Made by a program: the position numbers and the translations under genes. The notes beneath the pieces are model-generated. The model did no database searches, was not told where the DNA came from, and worked only from the letters and a program-made list of their open reading frames with translations. A stretch of DNA of 46,115 nucleotides from Aromatoleum toluolicum (GTDB lineage Bacteria; Pseudomonadota; Gammaproteobacteria; Burkholderiales; Rhodocyclaceae), in assembly GCF_012911005.2 (NCBI RefSeq), contig NZ_WTVS01000047.1:1-46115 (forward strand), written 5' to 3'. Positions within the stretch are counted from its first letter, which is position 1. Each line of letters opens with the position of its first letter. Positions 24,619 to 33,287 of this stretch are shown piece by piece.

Positions 24619-26136
24619 ATGGCTTACGAGAAGATCAACTTCAGCCGCAGCGCGCTTGTGGCACTGCCCTCCGCCCCCGTGGGGAAACGCACCTACTGCA
24701 GCGACACGAAGGAGCCGGGCCTCGTACTCTGCGTCACTCCCACCGGCGCCAAGAGCTTCCAGGTCTATATCAAGGTCAATGGGAAGCCCGAGCGGGTAAC
24801 GTTGGGTCGCTTCAATCCCTCCCTGGCGGATAGCGTCGAGCTTCCCCGGGACTGTGGCCATAACGACTTTCTGGCGAACCTGCCTGAACTCAACATCCGG
24901 ATGGCCCGAGCCTTGGCCGCCCTGGTGAAGATCGATTTGAAGGCCGGCGTGAAGCCCGCCGACATCAAGCGCGCAAAGCGCTCCGAACTGACCTTGGGCG
25001 AGCTGTTCGAGGAGTACGTCACCCGCCATCTGATCCCCCACGGAAAGAAGCGGATTGACGATGCACGGGAAAACTTTCAGCGCTACTTTGGCGTCATCCC
25101 GCCAGACTCAAAGAAGAAGCACGGCAAAGAGCGTGCGAAGGCCAAGGGATCGGTGAATTGGCACAACCGTCCAATTGGCGCCATCACCAAAGCCGAGGTG
25201 CAACGGACGATCCTGGACTTGGGCCGAGTGAGCCCGAGTGCTGGCAATCGCGCTCTCGGGCTGATCCGATCGATGTACAACCGCGCTACCGAGTGGGGGC
25301 TGTTCGAAAAGCCCAACCCCGCGGCCAGCATCAAGAAGTTCAAGCTGCGTTCCCGCGAGCGCTTCTTGTACTCCGATGAGTTGCCGCGCTTCTTCACCGC
25401 CGTCGCAGAGGAGCCGAGCAAGGATGTTCGGGATTTCATTCTGCTCAGCCTTATGACGGGCGCCCGCAAGAGCAATGTGCTGGCCATGCGTTGGGCGGAC
25501 CTGAGCCTGGAGCGGGCGACCTGGGTAGTCCGTGGCGAGGAGAGCAAGAACGGCGACCCGATGACTTTGCCCTTGATGCCCGAGGCGACCGAGATCCTCA
25601 AAGCGAGGAAGCCAGACGAGGCGGCCGAATTTGTCTTCCCTGGGCGCGGGAAATCGCGGCACATGCACGACGTGAAAAAGGGCTGGCACCGGGTGCTCGA
25701 CCGCGCCGAGCTTGCCGAGCTGACTCGACGTATTCGGGAGGCCGACCACGAATTCGAATGGCCGGCCCTACGGAAGAAGACTGTCGGCCCGCGTGGGCGC
25801 AGTCGGGGGCCGATCTACGAGACGATGACGGACAGCCTGGCGCGCGCTCGTGCGATCGCTGCGGCACTCAAGATCGACGTCGTGGGCGCACGTCTCGACG
25901 ATCTGCGGGGGCATGACATGCGTCGCACCCTCGGGAGCTGGCAGGCCGCCACCGGCGCGAGCCTTGTGATCATCGGCAAGTCCTTGGGGCACAAGAGCAC
26001 GCAGGCGACGGAAATCTATTCCCGGCTCAATCTCGACCCCGTGCGCGACTCCATGCAGACCGCCACCCGCGCAATGCTGGCGGCCGGCGGCCTGATCCAG
26101 ACCGCCGATGTGATCCCGATCAAGAAGACCGCGTAA
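24619..26136 (+). CDS. Tyrosine site-specific integrase (P4-like)
   Basis: 505 residues. An N-terminal arm-binding domain (RTYCSDTKEPGLVLCVTPTG, KVNGKPERVTLGRF) is followed by a core-binding region (TLGELFEEYVTRHL). The catalytic domain has arginine in LMTGARKSNVLAMRW, HDMRRT, the LGH histidine and nucleophile tyrosine in ATEIYSRL. All are intact. It integrates the element into the tRNA-Arg gene 150 bp away. The ATG with a GGAGAAACC site is chosen; the frame is open 14 codons further up. The region between RFNPSLA and TLGELFE is longer than usual. Confidence 0.92.
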   Translation: MAYEKINFSRSALVALPSAPVGKRTYCSDTKEPGLVLCVTPTGAKSFQVYIKVNGKPERVTLGRFNPSLADSVELPRDCGHNDFLANLPELNIRMARALAALVKIDLKAGVKPADIKRAKRSELTLGELFEEYVTRHLIPHGKKRIDDARENFQRYFGVIPPDSKKKHGKERAKAKGSVNWHNRPIGAITKAEVQRTILDLGRVSPSAGNRALGLIRSMYNRATEWGLFEKPNPAASIKKFKLRSRERFLYSDELPRFFTAVAEEPSKDVRDFILLSLMTGARKSNVLAMRWADLSLERATWVVRGEESKNGDPMTLPLMPEATEILKARKPDEAAEFVFPGRGKSRHMHDVKKGWHRVLDRAELAELTRRIREADHEFEWPALRKKTVGPRGRSRGPIYETMTDSLARARAIAAALKIDVVGARLDDLRGHDMRRTLGSWQAATGASLVIIGKSLGHKSTQATEIYSRLNLDPVRDSMQTATRAMLAAGGLIQTADVIPIKKTA

Positions 26137-26170
26137 CGCTTGCCGTTTAACGCTTGACGTTTAACGTAAC
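26134..26170 (+). promoter_or_regulatory. Tandem 14-bp repeats upstream of higBA
   Basis: TAACGCTTGCCGTT, TAACGCTTGACGTT and a partial TAACGTAAC follow one another directly, starting in the integrase stop codon. The toxin gene starts 20 bp later. Iterated sites here suit autorepression by the antitoxin. Confidence 0.55.
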
Positions 26171-26189
26171 ACAATATAAATTAAAAGCC

Positions 26190-26471
26190 ATGACGATTCG
26201 TTCTTTCCGGTGCGCCGACACCCAGGCACTTTACGAGGGCCTGAGCCCGAAGCGGTTTCGGAACATCGAAAGCGTCGCAGAGCGGAAGCTGCAAATGCTG
26301 GATGCTGCTGTGGAGCTGAGCGACTTGCGGACGCCACCGGGCAATCGCTTGGAGCCTTTGAGCGGGAACCGCGCGGGCCAGTACAGCATCCGCATCAACG
26401 CCCAGTGGCGCGTGTGCTTCACCTGGACGGCGGCGGGGCCGGAAAGCGTTGAGATCGTCGATTACCACTGA
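26190..26471 (+). CDS. higB: HigB-type toxin (RelE superfamily)
   Basis: 93 residues, the usual size. It begins MTIRSFRCADTQALYEG and carries the family's core (LYEGLSPKRFRNIESVAERK, SGNRAGQYSIRINAQWRVCF). HigB toxins cut mRNA on the ribosome. The toxin-first order with HigA following after 19 bases is typical of this pair. An upstream TTG would extend it by 12 residues unlike the family. In an integrated element the pair probably stabilises inheritance and may exclude other phages. Confidence 0.92.
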   Translation: MTIRSFRCADTQALYEGLSPKRFRNIESVAERKLQMLDAAVELSDLRTPPGNRLEPLSGNRAGQYSIRINAQWRVCFTWTAAGPESVEIVDYH

Positions 26472-26490
26472 CCTTTACAGAGAAACGGAA

Positions 26491-26796
26491 ATGGCGACCA
26501 ACAGAATGCGACCGATCCACCCGGGCGAAGTCCTGCGGGAGGAATTTCTCGTGCCGCTCGATATGAGCGCCAGTGCGCTGGCCACGGAGCTCCGGGTGCC
26601 GGCACCGCGTATCAACGATATCGTTCGCGAGCGCCGGGCGGTCACACCGGACAGCGCTTTGCGGCTGGCGCGCTACTTCGGAAACACAGCGCAGTTCTGG
26701 CTGAACCTCCAGAGCGCTTTCGATTTGAAGCAGGCGGAAAAGGAAGCTGGCGACAAGATCGCCGAAGAAGTACGCCCGCTGCAAAGGGTGACTTAA
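26491..26796 (+). CDS. higA: HigA-type antitoxin (XRE family)
   Basis: 101 residues with the HigA hallmark IHPGEVLREEFLVPLDMSAS, a helix-turn-helix (SALATELRVPAPRINDIVRE) and the ending AQFWLNLQSAFDLKQAE. It neutralises HigB and represses the operon, probably through the tandem repeats upstream. The start is the ATG at 26491, 19 bases after the toxin stop. Confidence 0.93.
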   Translation: MATNRMRPIHPGEVLREEFLVPLDMSASALATELRVPAPRINDIVRERRAVTPDSALRLARYFGNTAQFWLNLQSAFDLKQAEKEAGDKIAEEVRPLQRVT

Positions 26797-26899
26797 GTCG
26801 TACCCGTCCCGGTGCGGGCAAACATCAGGGAGCGGGGATAGGAAGGTGCGGGAACACCGACCCATCCCCTGACCACAATACACTACACGGAGTGCATCA

Positions 26900-27160
26900 A
26901 TGGCTGACGCTATCATCGCAGAAACGAATCAGAAGCTCCTCGACAATATTGACGCGGCCGATACCGCGAACGCACGGCTATACCAAGGGATGGCAATCAT
27001 CGGCGTGCTCGAGAACATTGCCCTACGCGCGGTCGAGAAGAAGACCAACGATCTGGAACTGAGCGCCGAACAGATCGCGCAAACGCTTTGGGCTGCACGT
27101 GAGCTCATCGAACAAGCCCAAAGCGCCGTGAATCGCATCGACTTGCGCGCGGCCGCTTAA
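26900..27160 (+). CDS. Small hypothetical protein, mostly helical
   Basis: 86 residues, no family recognised. It is alanine- and leucine-rich and predicted helical from composition, with charged and hydrophobic residues spaced as in a coiled coil (RLYQGMAIIGVLENIALRAV, AEQIAQTLWAARELIEQAQS). No signal peptide. An ACGGAG site precedes the ATG. It is the first of a run of small plus-strand genes between HigBA and the primase, the early region of such elements. Confidence 0.65.
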   Translation: MADAIIAETNQKLLDNIDAADTANARLYQGMAIIGVLENIALRAVEKKTNDLELSAEQIAQTLWAARELIEQAQSAVNRIDLRAAA

Positions 27161-27226
27161 CCACATGGGGCCACGTGTTCATGGCGCACAAGTACGGCGA
27201 CGCGATCATGCTCGCAGACTGAAGCC

Positions 27227-27502
27227 ATGTTTCTCAACGCCCAGGAAGTCCGAGATCTCACCGGCCGGCAGAGAGTAACTGCCCAGGCAAAGGCGTTGGA
27301 CAGCATGGGCATTCCATACCGCCGGCGACCAGACGGCACGCTGGCGGTGCTCCGTACCGCCGTCGAGGCGATACTCGGCGGCGACACCATCACCCCAAAA
27401 GCTGCGTCGGCTAAGTCGGAGCCCAAGGTGAGACCGCCCGTTGATGATGGGCGGGTCCATCCTTGGGATTACGCGAAGGGCAGAAAGAAGAAGAAGGGAT
27501 AG
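27227..27502 (+). CDS. Small phage protein (DUF4224-like)
   Basis: 91 residues. The N-terminal half (MFLNAQEVRDLTGRQRVTAQ and MGIPYRRRPDGTLAVLRTAV) matches a short family common in prophages, whose pattern suggests a compact DNA-binding helix-turn-helix. The C-terminus is very basic (GRKKKKG). It could be a regulator or excision factor. It is separated by three bases from the next gene, so they are likely co-transcribed. Confidence 0.7.
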   Translation: MFLNAQEVRDLTGRQRVTAQAKALDSMGIPYRRRPDGTLAVLRTAVEAILGGDTITPKAASAKSEPKVRPPVDDGRVHPWDYAKGRKKKKG

Positions 27503-27505
27503 CGG

Positions 27506-27862
27506 ATGCTCTTCAGGAATAGCCGGGAAGCGATGCTGTTTTGGCAGAAAATTTCCGACGGCAGACTAGACAGCAACACCATCGAGCGCCTCAAGGAGGT
27601 CGCTTTCGAGATTGTCCAAGCTACGTTTGCCGACGAGTATGAACACGCAGCAAGGCGAGCTGATGCAACGCTACGCGCTGTTGGCTGGGGCGGCCGCATG
27701 GAGAAATATCCTGGCTTGAAGCACTTGGCGACCGAGGAGCTTCCTGACGCTGCGCCTACCGATATCGCAAAGGTGGCCGACCTATTACTGGCAGATTTTC
27801 CGACCGACGCCGATGCAAAGACAATTGCGAAAACCGTGCGAGCCTATCGCTCCCGTAAATAG
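27506..27862 (+). CDS. Hypothetical protein
   Basis: 118 residues, not recognised. Soluble and helical in character, with a basic C-terminus (AKTIAKTVRAYRSRK). It follows the DUF4224-like gene by three bases and converges on the minus-strand gene at 27864, with only one base between the two stop codons. Confidence 0.65.
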   Translation: MLFRNSREAMLFWQKISDGRLDSNTIERLKEVAFEIVQATFADEYEHAARRADATLRAVGWGGRMEKYPGLKHLATEELPDAAPTDIAKVADLLLADFPTDADAKTIAKTVRAYRSRK

Positions 27863-27863
27863 G

Positions 27864-28715
27864 CTAAACGAGTGACGGCTGTTGAGCCGCTTCGCGGTGC
27901 TCGAGCACTCGCAGGACTACCCGCTCCACGCTGATTTTGTTCGATGTGCGGGTTTGCACGATCCGCATCTCGACAGTGAGCACGTCACCCTTTCCGAACC
28001 GCTCGCCATTATTTACCCTGGCGATGAAGGTTTGATCTTCGATAGCTGCGGAAAACGATGATGTGCCGGTCCCGTCGCTGAACCGCCACTTGTTGCCATC
28101 CTGAAATACTGGCGCGACCAGGATAAGGGCCATGGTGACAACGTTCTCGGATACCGGTGACTCTTTCGCAACGGGCACGAAGTAATCAGCCTCATGCTGC
28201 GCGACGTGAGCGACCGGCTCGCCTTTCGAGGCGATTTCCACACCGGTGATCCCCGTTTGGTTCAGCGCATCCTTGATGAACCGACCAACCGAATCCGCGC
28301 CCTTCTCGGAAAAGACCAGATTCAGAGTGTCGGTCTGCACCTGGATGATCTGCCCGGTGTTGTTGGTCACCGAAACCGATTGGCCGGATTGATTCACCTC
28401 AGTCGGAGGTGATCCCTTCAGATGCTTCCAGAGACCAAACGCCTCCTGAAGCACAGTGACAAGGTGATCCGAGGTGAAGGAAGCGAATATCGTCGCCGCC
28501 GGTCCTCCCACGCTGAAGACCAGATCAGTGATGAAGGATCCCTTGCCAAAGCCAGCGACATTCGCCTTGGCATCGGCAGCGTCGCCGAAGGTCGCCTTGA
28601 CCGCAGTCACCATGAACTCCGAGAAGGCGATCATGTTGGCGGACGCCTGATAGACATCCATCAGCCCTTCATCGACGGCGGGGCCCGTGTAGCGCAAGGA
28701 CAGTCTGGTTTCCAT
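27864..28715 (-). CDS. Unknown protein on the opposite strand (cargo/moron candidate)
   Basis: 283 residues from METRLSLRYTGPAVDEGLMD. The first half has the flow MDVYQASANMIAFSEFMVTA, then GKGSFITDLVFSVGG and a hydrophobic glycine-rich stretch (GPAATIFASFTSDHLVTVLQ) that might touch a membrane. The second half is beta-rich with VTNNTGQIIQVQT. I recall broadly similar proteins of unknown function but cannot name the family. It is the only minus-strand gene in the left half of the element, a position typical of lysogenic cargo, including defence genes. The frame is open 23 codons upstream of the chosen ATG. Confidence 0.65.
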   Translation of the reverse strand: METRLSLRYTGPAVDEGLMDVYQASANMIAFSEFMVTAVKATFGDAADAKANVAGFGKGSFITDLVFSVGGPAATIFASFTSDHLVTVLQEAFGLWKHLKGSPPTEVNQSGQSVSVTNNTGQIIQVQTDTLNLVFSEKGADSVGRFIKDALNQTGITGVEIASKGEPVAHVAQHEADYFVPVAKESPVSENVVTMALILVAPVFQDGNKWRFSDGTGTSSFSAAIEDQTFIARVNNGERFGKGDVLTVEMRIVQTRTSNKISVERVVLRVLEHREAAQQPSLV

Positions 28716-28837
28716 GCGACAGATTATGCCGAACTGATCGAGGAACGCCACCAGATGAACGCACAAAGTACGTAGGACGTGCATCTAGCACATAGAGATA
28801 CTGGCATCAACATTCCACAACAGGGAGAAATGCCGGT

Positions 28838-29086
28838 ATGGACACAGCAACTAGCAGCAACGCATCTGGCCTGCGCAGCGCCCTTTTCGGCCAGGCCGGA
28901 ATGACGACCGAGCAGGCAGCCGACTACTTGGGCATCAAGCCCATCACTCTGAGAACCTGGCGCTGCAACAAGCGCTACACCATCCCCTTCATCAAGGTCG
29001 GCGGCCGCATCCGCTACCGCAAGGAAGACCTCGACGCTTGGCTGGAATCCCGTACCGTTGGCGCTCAGCGAGGGGTATCGGCATGA
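28838..29086 (+). CDS. Excisionase-like helix-turn-helix protein
   Basis: 82 residues with the MerR/HTH_17 pattern MTTEQAADYLGIKPITLRTW, PFIKVGGRIRYRKEDLDAWL. Such proteins act as excisionases or small regulators. The stop overlaps the next start in ATGA, so translation is coupled to the metallopeptidase-like gene. Confidence 0.82.
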   Translation: MDTATSSNASGLRSALFGQAGMTTEQAADYLGIKPITLRTWRCNKRYTIPFIKVGGRIRYRKEDLDAWLESRTVGAQRGVSA

Positions 29087-29679
29087 AGCCCAAGGCATCA
29101 CGCGTTGTGGCGATCCACGAAGCCGGGCATTGCCTCGCACACTGGTGGAATGGCCAGAGCATTCACAGGGTCATCGTGCGCCCCTCGTCGGTGCGCGAGC
29201 CGGTTATTGACCGTCGAGGGCGGGAGGTCCGTTGCCAGGGCCTCACAGAGGCATCGTCGTTCATCTCTTCGCCGGCGTTTATTCCACTGCTCCCGCCGCG
29301 TCCGGATCTGCTTGAGGACGTCGAACGCGATCTGCTGCACGCCTATGCAGGCCCGGTTGCGGAGTCCCGGCAGAATCATGGGAGCCTCGTCGTCGTTCTA
29401 CTGACGAGTGCAGGTGCGGGCGACAGTCAGCACGCTGATGAACTGCTGGCTCTACTCCCAGAAGATCAGCGACGTGGAGCTTCAGCGAGGGCGCTAGCGC
29501 GATCCCGGTCGCTCGTCGGTCGATATTGGCGCGCGCTTTCCGCTGTGGCCGATCTCCTTCAGGAAAAAGGCGACGTTGAGGGGGACGAGATCATGAGCCT
29601 GTTCGCTGCCGTGACCGGCGAGACGCAGCGCTGGAAGGGAAACCCCCTCGCGTCGATTCCGATGAGGGCCGCAGCCTGA
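29083..29679 (+). CDS. Putative zinc metallopeptidase with HEAGH motif
   Basis: 198 residues. Near the N-terminus VVAIHEAGHCLAHWWNG contains HExxH, the zinc and catalytic motif of gluzincin-type peptidases, in a context like M41/FtsH peptidase domains. A later segment (DLLHAYAGPVAESRQNHGS) resembles the M41 part that supplies the third ligand, but an expected acidic residue is not obvious. No membrane or ATPase domain is present. It may cleave a phage or host regulator, for example as an induction switch; this is inference. Coupled to the preceding gene by ATGA. Confidence 0.6.
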   Translation: MKPKASRVVAIHEAGHCLAHWWNGQSIHRVIVRPSSVREPVIDRRGREVRCQGLTEASSFISSPAFIPLLPPRPDLLEDVERDLLHAYAGPVAESRQNHGSLVVVLLTSAGAGDSQHADELLALLPEDQRRGASARALARSRSLVGRYWRALSAVADLLQEKGDVEGDEIMSLFAAVTGETQRWKGNPLASIPMRAAA

Positions 29680-29831
29680 AGGCGACGAGCTTCGCCGCAG
29701 TTCTGGACGGCCTGACGCGCGAAATACCCCAAGTCCATACCGGCGCCCCGGCGCCAACAATCGAGCCCGGCCGCTACCGAGATCCACCCGTCGAATCCGA
29801 AGGCGGCGAGCTATGACGCCGCCAGCCCGAG

Positions 29832-29854
29832 AGGCCGCCGCGAGCGGCCTTTTT
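29832..29854 (+). terminator. Rho-independent terminator
   Basis: AGGCCGC-CGCGA-GCGGCCT followed by TTTT: a perfect 7-bp GC-rich stem with a five-base loop and T-run. It ends the small-gene transcript; the next gene starts 90 bases later. Confidence 0.85.
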
Positions 29855-29944
29855 CATGCCCGGAGAGAGGGGTGCGCGTACCGATTCCTCACGGTGCGAG
29901 AGTGGCGCAGCGAAACGCAGGAAAACGCAACTAGGAGCACTGCA

Positions 29945-30166
29945 ATGGGGTTGATCAACTACAAGCGGACGGTGGAGAAGCTCGGCGCCGGGGGTGACGG
30001 CCCGTGCAAACGAACCGTCGAGGGCATGGTGAAGCGGGGTGAATTCCCTGCGCCCATCCGCGTATCGCCGCGGCGCGTCATGTTCGACGAAACAGAGGTC
30101 GATGCTTGGATCGAGTCGCGCCGACGGCAGGGAGGACCGCGGCATGAACGCGCCACTACAACGTGA
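29945..30166 (+). CDS. AlpA-like regulator
   Basis: 73 residues with a helix-turn-helix of the AlpA/excisionase type (CKRTVEGMVKRGEFPAPIRV, DETEVDAWIESR). AlpA proteins regulate excision or early genes in P4-like elements. TAGGAG precedes the ATG. The end overlaps the primase start by 23 bases. Confidence 0.78.
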   Translation: MGLINYKRTVEKLGAGGDGPCKRTVEGMVKRGEFPAPIRVSPRRVMFDETEVDAWIESRRRQGGPRHERATTT

Positions 30167-33100
30167 AAACGCCCTGCCGGGGGCAGACCGGCGGGGCGTA
30201 GGGGGCGAAGCAGAAACGACTGACGACGCGATGGGCTTGGCGTCGGCGGACCTGAAGTCAATCGAAAGAAATACGACGATGACGACCGCGAACGAAAGAT
30301 TATCCGCTGCTCAAAAATTAGGCAATGTGTCCGCAGCGCTCGGGGACGTGATCACCGTCATTCGTGATCCGGTGCAGCCACTGGGCAAGCGCTTTCTCCT
30401 CAAGGCCAATGGCAAGGTCGAAAAAGGCGCGGAAATAAAAGCAGCCTTCTGCTACGGGCGGATGATCCATGTCCCGGATCACAACGCGCTCACCGCGCTG
30501 CTGGCGCGCGTGGCCAAGGACGATCACTTGGCCATCATCAACAGCCGCTTCAAGGACGTCGAGATAGGCGAGCGTTTCATCATCCTGTCGGAAGCGGAAA
30601 TTGAGCGCCGCTACAACGTGAAGGGCCGGGAAAGCGCCGCAGGTATCCATCCCGTTGCTGACGACCCTGAAGGCTGCACGAAGGCAATGGGCCGCTTTGC
30701 CGAGAACGTCGAGCCGTCCGCGTGGCAGATCCTTGATCGTGACACCGACGAGCACACACCGGCCGAGTTTGCGTCGATGGACTACGACACCTGGGTGACC
30801 TACGTTGATCAACTCCTGCCCGGAGTGCAACTCGTTGATCGCACCCGCGCGTCTTCCGCTTCCAGCAGAGTACTGCTTGACGGCGTCCCGGTGGGAAAGG
30901 GCAACGGTCACACCTGGATCAAGCTCGAGAATGCCCAAGACGTCGATCGCATTCGCCAGTTGCTCACCATACGCGCCATGGAGCTCGGCCTGTCGTGGTT
31001 GAAGCCTCGAGTCAGTCGCGTGACCGGTGAAGTGGTCGGCCACAGTACAGCCACGATTGTGGATCCGTCAGTCTGGTCCCGCGGGCGCATCATATTCGTA
31101 GGCAAGCCTGTTGCCGACGGCACAGGATTGACCGTCAGTGAGCAGCGCATCGAGCACACGCCGGGGCTGACCGGCTGCGAGCTTTCCACCGGTGAGTTGA
31201 TATGCCCCATCCCTGAACGAGTTCGCGAAATTGCCAAGGCTGCAGGAGTTGATCTCCGCATCCGTGGCGGCGGCGGCGCGGGTATGGCGTTCGACGCCTA
31301 CGACCTGACGCTGGCGACGGAAGTCGAGCTCAAAGGGCACGGGCTGATGACTGTCGAAGAAGCTGCCGACTTGCTCGACACCGAGAGGAAGATCCGCTGC
31401 CAAACCCCTTTTCGTGCTTCCGATTCGTGGGCCGGCGTCTTTTCCCGCGGCGCCGACGGACGGCCGTTTGTTTTCGATTCGGGCACCAACACGACGCACT
31501 GGTTAAGCGATCACGACCACGAGCTGCTGACGTTCTCCGATCTGACCGACCTTCCCCTGACTGCTGAAGAGGAGGCGGAGCAGGCCGCGATCAGAAAACG
31601 GAATGCGGAGAAAGCCGCGAAGATCACCCAGGCCGCGATCGAGAAAGCGATGGCGCCGTCGTTGCCTGAGATCCTCAGCACCATCGAGTCGGCCGACCTT
31701 CTGGGGATTGGAGGCCGCGAGCTCGCGACGAAGGTGATCGATGACCTTGTTACAGCCCGCGTCAGTAGCATCGACGAAGAGACGGTCCTCAAAAGCTTGA
31801 AGGAGGCAACCGGGCACTCTCTCAAAGCGCTGCGCGAATCCCTCGGCGAGGCTCGCCGGAGAGGCCCCGGTGACGACTACACCGGCGTCGGGGTCGATTG
31901 GCCCGTACCAACGGCCCGTGCCTTCCTTCAGGAATGCCATACGTCCGCCGATGGCCTGACCCTACGCTACTGGCAGGACGAATTCATGGCGTGGGGGAAC
32001 GGTCGCTATCGCACCATTAGCAACGCGGACGTTCGTGCAGGAATCTATGCGCTCTTCGAGCGCCACAAAGTGGCCTTGCCAGGCCGAGGACCGGTAGACA
32101 ACACCATCGACGCGCTCAAGGCGCTGATCAACGTGCCTTCGACCAGCACGATGCCGAGTTGGCTGTGCGCCATCGCGCCCGCCCCCGTGTCCGAGCTGAT
32201 TGCTGTAGGCAACGGTTTGCTGCACGTCCCCTCCCGATCCCTGCTCCCGCACACACCGCGCTTCTTCTCGACAAGCGCCGTGGATGTAACGTATTCGCCC
32301 GATGCACCAGAGCCGGTGGCCTGGATCAACTTCCTTGCAGCGGCCTTCCCCGACGACCCCGAATCGATCGAGGCGTTGCAGCAGTGGTTTGGCTACCTGC
32401 TGACTCAAGACACAACCCAGCAGAAGGCGCTGATCTGCGTCGGACCGAAACGCTGCGGCAAGGGCACGATCGCCCGAGTCCTGCGGGGCTTGCTCGGCGA
32501 TCACAACTGCGCGGGTCCTACCCTTGGGCAACTCGCTCGTCCGTTCGGCTTGCAGGGACTGATCGGCAAGTCTCTGGCGATCATCTCCGATGCCCGTGTC
32601 GGAGGCGGAGCCGACCTTCAGGCGATCAGCGAAAACCTCCTGCGCATTACCGGCGAGGACGCCATCAGCGTGGAGCGAAAGCAGATCTCCGACTGGGTCG
32701 GCAAGCTGACAACGCGCTTTGTCCTGACGACCAACATCCTGCCCGGAATTGTCGATGCCGGTGGGGCGGTCGCATCACGCTTCATCGTCATCAAGTTCAA
32801 GCAATCGTTCTTCGGGCGCGAGGACACAAGGCTGACCGGCAAGCTGATGGCCGAACTGCCCGGGATTCTCAATTGGGCACTGGATGGGCTGGCAAAGCTT
32901 CAACGACGTGGCGCTTTCATCCAGCCAGAGAGCGGAGTTGCTGCAGTCGATGAGCTCATCCGCAAGACGACGCCGATCGTCGGCTTCATCGCGGACGTCC
33001 TAACCTACGACAGCGCCCGCTGGGTGGCGAAGGAAGCTCTCTACGACTGCTACAAGGCCTGGTGTCACGACGAGGGGATGAAATTCACGCTGCAGAAGAA

Positions 33101-33287
33101 TGCGTTTTTCAGCGAACTCTATGCCAACTCTGACGGGCGGATCACCAGCATCCTCCCGCGAGTGGGGGAAGATCGCGTGAAAGCAGTCCGCGGCGTTCGA
33201 CTTGCCGACGATTGGCGCGCTCGAAATGGGTGCCTGGAATCCGCAGAAAACCGCGCGAAGGTAGAAGGGAGCATTGATCGTGCGTAA
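30144..33287 (+). CDS. Large primase-helicase (D5 / P4-alpha type)
   Basis: 1047 residues. The C-terminal third is a superfamily 3 helicase as in phage D5/P4 alpha proteins: Walker A GPKRCGKGTIARVL, Walker B-like SLAIISDARVG, sensor VLTTNILPG. The N-terminal half includes WQILDRDTD and SSRVLLDG, which resemble the DxD and later motifs of archaeo-eukaryotic-type primases; this part is less certain. It would prime and unwind DNA at the element's own origin, giving replication independent of host DnaB/DnaG. GGAGG lies seven bases before the chosen ATG. A later ATG at 30279 is possible. Confidence 0.88.
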   Translation: MNAPLQRENALPGADRRGVGGEAETTDDAMGLASADLKSIERNTTMTTANERLSAAQKLGNVSAALGDVITVIRDPVQPLGKRFLLKANGKVEKGAEIKAAFCYGRMIHVPDHNALTALLARVAKDDHLAIINSRFKDVEIGERFIILSEAEIERRYNVKGRESAAGIHPVADDPEGCTKAMGRFAENVEPSAWQILDRDTDEHTPAEFASMDYDTWVTYVDQLLPGVQLVDRTRASSASSRVLLDGVPVGKGNGHTWIKLENAQDVDRIRQLLTIRAMELGLSWLKPRVSRVTGEVVGHSTATIVDPSVWSRGRIIFVGKPVADGTGLTVSEQRIEHTPGLTGCELSTGELICPIPERVREIAKAAGVDLRIRGGGGAGMAFDAYDLTLATEVELKGHGLMTVEEAADLLDTERKIRCQTPFRASDSWAGVFSRGADGRPFVFDSGTNTTHWLSDHDHELLTFSDLTDLPLTAEEEAEQAAIRKRNAEKAAKITQAAIEKAMAPSLPEILSTIESADLLGIGGRELATKVIDDLVTARVSSIDEETVLKSLKEATGHSLKALRESLGEARRRGPGDDYTGVGVDWPVPTARAFLQECHTSADGLTLRYWQDEFMAWGNGRYRTISNADVRAGIYALFERHKVALPGRGPVDNTIDALKALINVPSTSTMPSWLCAIAPAPVSELIAVGNGLLHVPSRSLLPHTPRFFSTSAVDVTYSPDAPEPVAWINFLAAAFPDDPESIEALQQWFGYLLTQDTTQQKALICVGPKRCGKGTIARVLRGLLGDHNCAGPTLGQLARPFGLQGLIGKSLAIISDARVGGGADLQAISENLLRITGEDAISVERKQISDWVGKLTTRFVLTTNILPGIVDAGGAVASRFIVIKFKQSFFGREDTRLTGKLMAELPGILNWALDGLAKLQRRGAFIQPESGVAAVDELIRKTTPIVGFIADVLTYDSARWVAKEALYDCYKAWCHDEGMKFTLQKNAFFSELYANSDGRITSILPRVGEDRVKAVRGVRLADDWRARNGCLESAENRAKVEGSIDRA

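Noticed and set aside
29677-29817. Open frame encoding LKATSFAAVLDGLTREIPQV and onward, ending before the terminator
   Set aside because: No ATG, GTG or TTG start with a ribosome site could be found; a frameshift extension of the HEAGH gene is possible but unsupported.
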